Position numbers and translations under genes: made by a program. A stretch of DNA of 64,000 nucleotides from Streptomyces sp. HmicA12 (lineage in GTDB: Bacteria; Actinomycetota; Actinomycetes; Streptomycetales; Streptomycetaceae), in contig NZ_KB891842.1 of assembly GCF_000373565.1 (NCBI RefSeq), positions 248,001-312,000 of the forward strand. The letters run 5' to 3'. Below the pieces are notes generated by a model. It was given only the letters and a program-made list of their open reading frames with translations. It searched no databases and had not been told where the DNA came from. Each line of letters begins with the position of its first letter. Position 1 is the stretch's first letter. This document shows, in pieces, positions 16,729 through 23,549 of the stretch.

Positions 16729-17658
16729 GTGAGTGAGACAACGCACGACGCCGGAGTCGCGGTGAACGCGTCCCCGTCGCCCGACGACGGACTCTCCCCG
16801 GCCGAGCTCGCCGCCAAGTACGGCTTGTCCGTCAGCGGTGCCCGCCCCGGTCTGCTCGAGTACGTACGCCAGCTCTGGGGCCGGCGGCACTTCATCCTCG
16901 CCTTCTCCCAGGCGAAGCTGACGGCTCAGTACAGCCAGGCCAAGCTCGGCCAGGTCTGGCAGGTGGCGACGCCGCTGCTGAACGCCCTCGTCTACTACTT
17001 GATCTTCGGCCTGATCCTGGGCGCCAACCGGGGCATGGACAAGGAGGTCTACATCCCGTTCCTGGTGACGGGTGTCTTCGTGTTCACGTTCACGCAGTCC
17101 TCCGTCATGGCGGGCGTGCGGGCCATCTCCGGCAACCTCGGCCTGGTGCGCGCGCTGCACTTCCCGCGCGCGTCGCTGCCGGTCTCCTTCGCGCTCCAGC
17201 AGCTCCAGCAGCTGCTGTTCTCGATGATCGTGCTCTTCATCGTGGCGTGCGCCTTCGGCAGCTACCCGGGCCTGCGCTGGCTGCTGATCATCCCGACCCT
17301 GGTGCTCCAGTTCCTGTTCAACGTGGGCCTCGCGCTGATCATGGCCAGGGCCGGTTCCAAGACCCCGGACCTGGCGCAGCTCATGCCGTTCGTGATGCGT
17401 ACGTGGATGTACGCGTCCGGCGTCATGTTCGCCATCCCGATCATGCTCAAGGACAAGCCGCAGTGGATCGCGGACGTCCTCCAGTGGAACCCGGCGGCCA
17501 TCTACATGGACCTGATGCGCTACGCACTGGTCGACGGCTACCCCAAGGAATGGCTGCCGCCGCACGTCTGGGCGGTCGCGCTCGGCTGGGCCGTGCTCGT
17601 CGCCGCCGGCGGCTTCATCTACTTCTGGAAGTCCGAGGAGCGGTACGGCCGTGGCTGA
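16729..17658 (+). CDS. ABC-2 type polysaccharide/teichoic-acid export permease
   Basis: A 309-residue protein with a cytosolic N-terminal stretch (about 65 residues), an amphipathic interface helix (FILAFSQAKLTAQYSQAKLGQVWQVATPLL) and six membrane helices, as in Wzm/TagG permeases. GTG 16729 is used; the site before it is weak. It overlaps the ATPase gene by 8 bases. A 95-base gap separates it from the glycosyltransferase and may hold a secondary promoter. It should form a dimeric channel with two copies of the ATPase. Confidence 0.9.
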   Translation: MSETTHDAGVAVNASPSPDDGLSPAELAAKYGLSVSGARPGLLEYVRQLWGRRHFILAFSQAKLTAQYSQAKLGQVWQVATPLLNALVYYLIFGLILGANRGMDKEVYIPFLVTGVFVFTFTQSSVMAGVRAISGNLGLVRALHFPRASLPVSFALQQLQQLLFSMIVLFIVACAFGSYPGLRWLLIIPTLVLQFLFNVGLALIMARAGSKTPDLAQLMPFVMRTWMYASGVMFAIPIMLKDKPQWIADVLQWNPAAIYMDLMRYALVDGYPKEWLPPHVWAVALGWAVLVAAGGFIYFWKSEERYGRG

Positions 17659-18436
17659 TCTCGACAAGACCTCCGATGCCCGCATTCCCACGGTCATCGC
17701 CGACGAGCTGCACATCGTCTACCGCGTCAACGGCGCCAAGACGGGCAAGGGCAGTGCCACCTCGGCGCTCAGCCGCATCGTCAAGCGCGGCGAGGAGCGC
17801 GGGGTGCGCAAGGTGCACGCCGTGCGCGGCGTCTCCTTCACGTCCTACCGCGGCGAGGCCATCGGCCTGATCGGCTCGAACGGCTCCGGCAAGTCGACGC
17901 TGCTGCGCGCCATCGCCGGCCTGCTGCCCGCCGAGAAGGGCAAGGTCTACACCGACGGCCAGCCGTCGCTGCTCGGCGTGAACGCGGCGCTGATGAACGA
18001 CCTGACGGGCGAACGCAACGTCATACTCGGCGGCCTCGCGATGGGCATGTCCCGCGAGGAGATCAAGGCGCGCTACCAGGAGATCGTCGACTTCTCGGGC
18101 ATCAACGAGAAGGGCGACTTCATCACGCTGCCCATGCGGACCTACTCGTCCGGCATGGCCGCGCGCCTGCGCTTCTCCATCGCGGCCGCCAAGGACCACG
18201 ACGTCCTCATGATCGACGAGGCCCTGGCCACGGGTGACCGCAAGTTCCAGAAGCGCTCCGAGGCCCGCATCCGTGAGCTGCGCAAGGAGGCCGGCACGGT
18301 CTTCCTCGTCAGCCACAACAACAAGTCCATCCGCGACACCTGCGACCGCGTCCTGTGGCTCGAGCGCGGGGAACTGCGTATGGACGGTCCGACGGCCGAG
18401 GTACTCAAGGAGTACGAGAAGTTCACCGGTAAGTGA
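17651..18436 (+). CDS. ABC transporter ATP-binding protein, Wzt/TagH type
   Basis: A 261-residue ATPase. It shows Walker A IGSNGSGKSTLL, an unusual TDGQPSLLGVNAALMNDLTGERNV segment typical of polysaccharide exporters, signature TYSSGMAARLRFSIA and Walker B VLMIDEAL, with the H-loop VSHN. Before Walker A there is a 40-residue insertion (KTGKGSATSALSRIVKRGEE) seen in TagH-like proteins. No C-terminal carbohydrate-binding domain is present, so substrate selection must lie elsewhere. It starts GTG at 17651, overlapping the permease gene. It closes the operon and is followed by a strong terminator. Confidence 0.92.
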   Translation: MADLDKTSDARIPTVIADELHIVYRVNGAKTGKGSATSALSRIVKRGEERGVRKVHAVRGVSFTSYRGEAIGLIGSNGSGKSTLLRAIAGLLPAEKGKVYTDGQPSLLGVNAALMNDLTGERNVILGGLAMGMSREEIKARYQEIVDFSGINEKGDFITLPMRTYSSGMAARLRFSIAAAKDHDVLMIDEALATGDRKFQKRSEARIRELRKEAGTVFLVSHNNKSIRDTCDRVLWLERGELRMDGPTAEVLKEYEKFTGK

Positions 18437-18470
18437 ATCCGGCAACCTGAGGCCCCGCCCTCGACGTCTT

Positions 18471-18502
18471 AAGGCCCCACCGGCTCACGGCGGTGGGGCC
18501 TT
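18471..18502 (+). terminator. Rho-independent-type terminator of the export operon
   Basis: A perfect 12-bp stem, AAGGCCCCACCG (18471-18482) with CGGTGGGGCCTT (18491-18502), around an 8-base loop, 34 bases after the ATPase stop. The stem starts with AA and ends with TTT, giving a short U-tract. It separates the polymer operon from the hopanoid operon. Confidence 0.88.
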
Positions 18503-18795
18503 TGATATGCCTGCATGTGACAACTACTTCTCGATCACGGTCAAGGAGAGGTCAACTTCCTTGCATGCAGGGAATCTTGGCGTCAATCGGTGTGTTGTTG
18601 TGATGTGCAGAACACCCCGCCGTGGCGGCCGTCGTTGTACAACGTAAGCTGTACCGGTGCCGAATCGCTGCAAGTGGGGCGATAATGCACGGCCTACCGG
18701 CCCGGTGGGGAGGGGTTGACCGTGCGGACTGCCGGGCGGCGTGTCCGAAATGGGATGTCTTGGGTCCGCAGTGTAGAACGGGAGATGTGACGGCA
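18503..18795 (+). promoter_or_regulatory. Upstream control region of the hopanoid operon
   Basis: About 290 bases with no convincing gene, lower in GC than its surroundings. It holds a perfect 12-bp palindrome CGTTGTACAACG (18633-18644), a -10-like GATAAT (18681-18686) about 40 bases downstream of it, and TTGACC at 18716. A 12-mer TGCATGCAGGGA (18562-18573) recurs inverted at 20791-20802. A short possible ORF from 18507 has no supporting ribosome-binding site. The palindrome is the most likely operator; no regulator is assigned. Confidence 0.45.
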
Positions 18796-18864
18796 ATGGC
18801 TACGGAAACTCTCCAGGTCCACGAGGCTTTCGCCGTCGTTCCGGAAGCGGACCGCACGCGGTGA
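18796..18864 (+). CDS. Putative 22-residue ORF coupled to hpnC
   Basis: ATG 18796 (or GTG 18787) opens a 22- to 25-codon ORF, MATETLQVHEAFAVVPEADR plus TR, whose TGA (18862-18864) overlaps the GTG start of hpnC at 18861. GGGAGATG lies upstream. The GTGA overlap would deliver terminating ribosomes directly to hpnC, which otherwise has a poor ribosome-binding site (GAAGCGGACCGCACGCG). The peptide has no recognisable motif. It is either a translational-coupling leader or a tiny protein. Confidence 0.4.
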   Translation: MATETLQVHEAFAVVPEADRTR

Positions 18865-19763
18865 GCGCATCCTCTCGTGTGCGCCCGGATTCCACGACGG
18901 GCGCCACCCTCGACAAGGCCGCCGACGAGAACTTTCCGGTGGCCCCCGCTTTCCTGCCGCGCGCCTGGCGCGACGACCTGATGGCCGTGTACGGGTTCGC
19001 GCGCCTCGTCGACGACATCGGCGACGGCGACCTCGCCCCCGGCGGCGCCGACGCCCGCCACCTGGGCGTCTCACCCGAACAGGCCAACGACCGGCTGGTG
19101 CTCCTCGACGCCTTCGAGGCGGACCTGCGACGGGTCTTCGACGGGGAACCCAAGCACCCCCTGCTGAGCGCCCTGCAGCCCACCGTCCGCCGCCGTTCGC
19201 TGACCCCGGAGCCGTTCCTCGGCCTCGTTGCTGCGAACCGCCAGGATCAGCTCGTCACGCGCTACGAGACCTTCGACGACCTGCTCGCCTACTGCGAGCT
19301 CTCCGCCAACCCGGTCGGACGCCTCGTCCTCGCTATCACCGGTACGGCCACCCCCGAGCGGATCCGCCGTTCGGACGCGGTCTGCACCGGGCTGCAGATC
19401 GTGGAACACCTCCAGGACGTGGCCGAGGATCTCGGCCGCGACCGCATCTACCTGCCTGCTGAGGACATGAAACAGTTCCACGTCCAGGAGTCCGATCTCG
19501 CCGCATCGACCACGGGCGCATCAGTGCGCGCCCTGGTCGCATTCGAAGCGGAACGCGCCCTGCGGCTCTTGAATGAAGGCACCCCCCTCGTGGGTAGCGT
19601 CCACGGCAGGTTGAAGCTGCTGCTGGCCGGCTTCGTGGCAGGGGGGAAGGCGGCGGTCCACGCGATCTCCGCCGTCAAGTACGACGTCCTTCCTGGACCA
19701 CCGAAGCCCACCAAGCTCCGGCTGCTGCGCGAGGTGGGAGCGACTCTGCGAGGAGAGGGGTGA
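18861..19763 (+). CDS. hpnC: Hydroxysqualene synthase HpnC (squalene/phytoene synthase family)
   Basis: A 300-residue trans-prenyltransferase-fold enzyme. In the HpnCDE route it converts presqualene diphosphate to hydroxysqualene. The first Asp-rich motif is RLVDDIGDGD (about residues 50-59) and the second is LQDVAEDLGRDRIYLP. The insertion APGGADARHLGVSPEQAN after the first motif is typical of HpnC rather than HpnD. GTG 18861 starts the gene and its end overlaps hpnD by GTGA. It is the first enzyme gene of an eleven-gene cotranscribed-looking run. Confidence 0.92.
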   Translation: MSASSRVRPDSTTGATLDKAADENFPVAPAFLPRAWRDDLMAVYGFARLVDDIGDGDLAPGGADARHLGVSPEQANDRLVLLDAFEADLRRVFDGEPKHPLLSALQPTVRRRSLTPEPFLGLVAANRQDQLVTRYETFDDLLAYCELSANPVGRLVLAITGTATPERIRRSDAVCTGLQIVEHLQDVAEDLGRDRIYLPAEDMKQFHVQESDLAASTTGASVRALVAFEAERALRLLNEGTPLVGSVHGRLKLLLAGFVAGGKAAVHAISAVKYDVLPGPPKPTKLRLLREVGATLRGEG

Positions 19764-20722
19764 GCAAGGCCGTGGAGTCTGATCAGCACGTGTCGGCACC
19801 GGTGCTCGCCGCATACAGCTACTGCGAGACCGTCACCGGACAACAGGCACGCAACTTCGCCTACGGCATCAGGCTGCTGCCGACCGGAAAGCGGCGCGCC
19901 ATGTCGGCGGTGTACGCGTTCTCGCGCCGCGTCGACGACATCGGTGACGGCACACTGCCGCCCGACGTCAAGGCCGAACGGCTCGACGAGACGCGGGCAC
20001 TGCTCGCGCGGGTGCAGTCCGGCAAGGTCGAGGAGGACGACACCGACCCGGTGGCCGTCGCCCTCGCGCACGCCGCCGACCGGTTCCCGATCCCGCTCGG
20101 CGGGCTCGACGAGCTCATCGACGGCGTCCTCATGGACTTGCGCGGCGAGACGTACGAGACCTGGGACGACCTGAAGGTGTACTGCCGGTGTGTCGCCGGT
20201 GCCATCGGGCGCGTCTCGCTCGGCGTGTTCGGCACCGAGCCGGGGGCGCGTGGCGCCGAGCGCGCGCCCGAGTATGCCGACACGCTCGGGCTCGCGCTCC
20301 AACTGACCAACATCCTCAGAGACGTGCGCGAGGACGCGGCCGACGGGCGCACCTATCTGCCCGCCGACGATCTCGCCAAGTTCGGCTGTTCGGCCGGGTT
20401 CGACTCGCCCGTGCCGCCCGCCGGATCGGACTTCGCCGGGCTCGTGCACTTCGAGGTGCGGCGCGCCCGCGCCCTGTTCGCCGAGGGATACCGGCTGCTG
20501 CCCCTGCTCGACCGCAGGTCCGGGGCCTGCGTCGCCGCGATGGCCGGAATCTACCGGCGGCTGCTCGACCGGATCGAGCGCGAGCCGGAGGCCGTGCTGC
20601 GCGGCCGGGTCTCGCTGCCCGGCCACGAGAAGGCGTACGTCGCCGTGCGCGGCCTGTCGGGCCTCGACGCGCGCACCGTCTCCCGCACGTCGTCCCGCAC
20701 GGTGCCCAGGAGGCGCTCCTGA
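19760..20722 (+). CDS. hpnD: Presqualene diphosphate synthase HpnD
   Basis: A 320-residue squalene/phytoene synthase-family enzyme that condenses two farnesyl diphosphates to presqualene diphosphate. It has AYSYCETVTGQQARNFAYGI, first Asp motif FSRRVDDIGDG, second motif LRDVREDAADGRTYLP and the conserved QLTNILRDV helix. GTG 19760 overlaps the hpnC stop, and its own TGA overlaps the next ATG (TGATG). It works directly upstream of HpnC and HpnE. Confidence 0.93.
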   Translation: MSKAVESDQHVSAPVLAAYSYCETVTGQQARNFAYGIRLLPTGKRRAMSAVYAFSRRVDDIGDGTLPPDVKAERLDETRALLARVQSGKVEEDDTDPVAVALAHAADRFPIPLGGLDELIDGVLMDLRGETYETWDDLKVYCRCVAGAIGRVSLGVFGTEPGARGAERAPEYADTLGLALQLTNILRDVREDAADGRTYLPADDLAKFGCSAGFDSPVPPAGSDFAGLVHFEVRRARALFAEGYRLLPLLDRRSGACVAAMAGIYRRLLDRIEREPEAVLRGRVSLPGHEKAYVAVRGLSGLDARTVSRTSSRTVPRRRS

Positions 20723-20892
20723 TGGGCATTGTGGGGCTCGGTGTCGGGGCGAATCAGAAGCGGCGGGCAACCCTCCGGGGTGGCGCGGCGTCCCTGCATG
20801 CAACGACCGGCAGCGCGTTCGTCACACCCGTCGAACCCCGCCACACGCTGGTCGTACGCACCGAAAGAACGGCCCAGGGGGAGGGCGCATGA
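20722..20892 (+). CDS. Small protein (56 residues), DUF6380-like
   Basis: A short ORF between hpnD and hpnE, too small for many callers. AGGAGG lies 8 bases before ATG 20722, the ATG overlaps the hpnD stop (TGATG), and its TGA overlaps the hpnE ATG (ATGA), so it is coupled on both sides. The product is basic, with KRRATLRGGAASLHATTG in the middle, resembling short Streptomyces proteins I recall as DUF6380 (ATLR-GAASL-AT-GRA). No membrane helix or Cys. Function is unknown; S. coelicolor appears to have a counterpart at the same place (SCO6761, from memory). Confidence 0.6.
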   Translation: MGIVGLGVGANQKRRATLRGGAASLHATTGSAFVTPVEPRHTLVVRTERTAQGEGA

Positions 20893-22316
20893 GCAGCACC
20901 GGGGACGCATCGCCCGATGAGCGGGAGCGGCCCGTCGCGGTGGTCGTCGGCGGCGGGCTCGCGGGCATCACGGCCGCGCTCGCGCTCGCCGACGGCGGCA
21001 TGGACGTCACCCTGCTCGAAGGCCGCCCCCGGCTCGGCGGGCTCGCCTTCTCCTTCAAGCGCGGCGACCTGACCGTCGACAACGGCCAGCACGTGTACCT
21101 GCGCTGCTGCACCGCCTACCGCTGGTTCCTGGACCGCATCGACGGCACCTCGCTTGCACCTGTGCAGGAACGTCTTGACGTGCCGGTGCTCGACGCCGAG
21201 AAGAACCGGCTCGGGCGGCTGCGGCGCACGGCACTGCCCGTGCCGCTGCATCTGGCCAGGAGCCTGGCGACCTACCCGCATCTGTCGCTGGCCGAGCGGG
21301 TCAACGTAGGACGTGCCGCCCTCGCCCTCAAGGGCCTCGACCTCGCCGATCCGGCGCTGGACGAGCGGGACTTCGGTTCCTGGCTGGCCGAGCACGGTCA
21401 GTCGCAGCGGGCCATCGAGGCGCTGTGGGACCTGGTCGGGATCGCGACCCTGAACGCGGTGGCGGGCGAGGCCTCGCTCGGCCTTGCCGCCATGGTGTTC
21501 AAGACCGGGCTGCTGTCCGATCCCGGTGCCGCCGACATCGGCTGGGCCCGGGTGCCCCTCGGTGAACTCCACGACACTCTCGCACGCAAGGCGCTCGACT
21601 CCGCGGGCGTACGCACCGAACTCCGTACACGGGTCACCTCCATCTCCCGTACGGACAACGGGCGTTGGGCCGTCGAGGTTCCCGAAGGGCCGGACAGTTC
21701 CGGTCAGATCCTCGCCGCCGACACCGTCGTGCTCGCCGTGCCGCAGCGCGAGACGCACGATCTGCTGCCGGACGGCGCGCTCGACGACAAGGCACGGCTG
21801 CTCGACATCGACACCGCGCCGATCCTGAACCTGCACGTCGTGTACGACCGCAAGGTGCTCAAGCAGCCGTTCTTCACCGCGCTCGGCTCCCCGGTCCAGT
21901 GGGTCTTCGACCGCACCGAGGCCTCGGGACTGCACGCGTCGGGACCGGCCGGTGGCCAGTACCTCGCCGTCTCCCAGTCCGCCGCGCAGGACGAGATCGA
22001 CGAGCCCGTCGCCGCTCTGCGGGAGCGCTACCTCCCCGAACTGGAGAGGCTGCTCCCCGCGGCGCGCGGCGCGAAGGTGCACGACTTCTTCGTGACCCGG
22101 GAGCGCACGGCTACGTTCGCCCCGACCCCCGGCGTGGGCGCCCTGCGGCCCGCCGCGCGCACCGGTGCGCCCGGCCTGTACGTGGCCGGCGCATGGACCG
22201 CCACCGGATGGCCCGCGACCATGGAAAGCGCGGTTCGCAGCGGTGTCAGCGCCGCGGACGCGGCCCTCGCCACACTCGGCCGCCCGCGCGGCCATCTGTT
22301 TCGGGAGGCGGCGTGA
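20889..22316 (+). CDS. hpnE: Hydroxysqualene dehydroxylase HpnE
   Basis: A 475-residue FAD-dependent amine-oxidase/phytoene-desaturase-fold enzyme that reduces hydroxysqualene to squalene. VVVGGGLAGITAALALADGG with VTLLEGRPRLGG is the FAD dinucleotide-binding region at the N-terminus; DNGQHVYLRCC follows; the C-terminal FAD motif is GLYVAGAWTATGWPATMESAVRSG. ATG 20889 is coupled to the small ORF. Its stop overlaps a possible GTG of the prenyl synthase gene. Confidence 0.92.
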   Translation: MSSTGDASPDERERPVAVVVGGGLAGITAALALADGGMDVTLLEGRPRLGGLAFSFKRGDLTVDNGQHVYLRCCTAYRWFLDRIDGTSLAPVQERLDVPVLDAEKNRLGRLRRTALPVPLHLARSLATYPHLSLAERVNVGRAALALKGLDLADPALDERDFGSWLAEHGQSQRAIEALWDLVGIATLNAVAGEASLGLAAMVFKTGLLSDPGAADIGWARVPLGELHDTLARKALDSAGVRTELRTRVTSISRTDNGRWAVEVPEGPDSSGQILAADTVVLAVPQRETHDLLPDGALDDKARLLDIDTAPILNLHVVYDRKVLKQPFFTALGSPVQWVFDRTEASGLHASGPAGGQYLAVSQSAAQDEIDEPVAALRERYLPELERLLPAARGAKVHDFFVTRERTATFAPTPGVGALRPAARTGAPGLYVAGAWTATGWPATMESAVRSGVSAADAALATLGRPRGHLFREAA

Positions 22317-22378
22317 CCCTCGAACTTCCCACGGTAGGAACGCCGACAACGGCGGGAACGCGACAACAAGGAGAAACT

Positions 22379-23446
22379 GTGCCACCTGTGCCCTCGGCCG
22401 AAACGGCTGCCGACGCGGTGGACGTGACCGCGCTTCTGGAGCGCGGCCGAACCCTGGCCACGCCCGTCCTGAAGAAGGCCGTGGACCGGCTCGCGCCGCC
22501 CATGGACACCGTCGCCGCCTATCACTTCGGCTGGATCGACGCCGAAGGCAACCCCGCCGACGGCGACGGCGGCAAGGCCGTGCGCCCCGCCCTCGCCGTA
22601 CTGTCCGCGCAGGCCGCGGGCGCCGCCCCCGAGGTCGGCGTGCCCGGCGCGGTCGCGGTGGAGCTGGTCCACAACTTCTCGCTGCTGCACGACGACCTGA
22701 TGGACGGCGACGAGCAGCGCCGCCACCGCGACACCGTGTGGAAGGTGCACGGCCCCGCGCAGGCGATCCTCGTCGGCGACGCGCTCTTCGCCCTCGCCAA
22801 CGAGGTGCTTCTCGAGATCGCCTCCGTCGACGCGGGCCGCGCGACCCGCCGGCTCACCACCGCCACCCGTGCCCTGATCGACGGCCAGGCGCAGGACATC
22901 TCCTACGAGCACCGCGAGCGCGTCAGCGTCGAGGAGTGCCTGGAGATGGAGGGCAACAAGACCGGCGCCCTGCTCGCCTGCGCCTCCTCCATCGGCGCGG
23001 TCCTCGGCGGCGCCGACGACGCCACCGCGGACGCCCTGGAGAAGTACGGCTACCACCTGGGCCTCGCCTTCCAGGCCGTCGACGACCTGCTCGGCATCTG
23101 GGGCGACCCGGAGTCGACGGGCAAGCAGACCTGGAGCGACCTGCGCCAGCGCAAGAAGTCGCTGCCGGTCGTCGCCGCGCTCGCCGCGGGCGGCCCGGCC
23201 TCCGAGCGGCTCGGCGAGCTGCTCGCCGCCGACGCCAAGAACAACGACTTCGACAACTTCTCCGAGGCGGAGTTCGCCGCTCGCGCCGCCCTCATCGAAG
23301 AGGCCGGCGGGCGCGAGTGGACCGCCGACGAGGCCAGGCGCCAGCACAAGGTCGCCCTCGAAGCCCTGGACACCGTCCAGATGCCAGCTGCGGTGCGCGC
23401 CCAGTTCGCGGCGCTCGCCGACTTCGTCGTCGTCCGAAAGAGATGA
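22379..23446 (+). CDS. Polyprenyl synthetase, farnesyl-diphosphate synthase-like
   Basis: An all-trans isoprenyl diphosphate synthase that should provide farnesyl diphosphate for HpnD. The first Asp-rich motif is LLHDDLMDGDEQRR, the second is FQAVDDLLGIWGD, and GKAVRPAL carries the conserved KxxRP substrate lysine/arginine. From GTG 22379, with AAGGAG 5 bases upstream, it has 355 residues. GTG 22313 overlapping the hpnE stop would add 22 residues and also has GGGAGG nearby, so the start is open. Product chain length cannot be fixed by eye, but operon context favours C15. Confidence 0.9.
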   Translation: MPPVPSAETAADAVDVTALLERGRTLATPVLKKAVDRLAPPMDTVAAYHFGWIDAEGNPADGDGGKAVRPALAVLSAQAAGAAPEVGVPGAVAVELVHNFSLLHDDLMDGDEQRRHRDTVWKVHGPAQAILVGDALFALANEVLLEIASVDAGRATRRLTTATRALIDGQAQDISYEHRERVSVEECLEMEGNKTGALLACASSIGAVLGGADDATADALEKYGYHLGLAFQAVDDLLGIWGDPESTGKQTWSDLRQRKKSLPVVAALAAGGPASERLGELLAADAKNNDFDNFSEAEFAARAALIEEAGGREWTADEARRQHKVALEALDTVQMPAAVRAQFAALADFVVVRKR

Positions 23447-23549
23447 TCGCCATAGGCCGCATATGACTCGCAGTCGCCGGCCGATGTCCCGCCAGGGCAT
23501 CGGCCGACGGTTACCCAGCAGAGATGAAGCACTGCACGAAGGGATAGCC

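Noticed and set aside
18507..18647. Possible 46-codon ORF before hpnC
   Set aside because: No ribosome-binding site, overlaps the palindrome region, and its Cys/Arg-rich translation looks non-coding.
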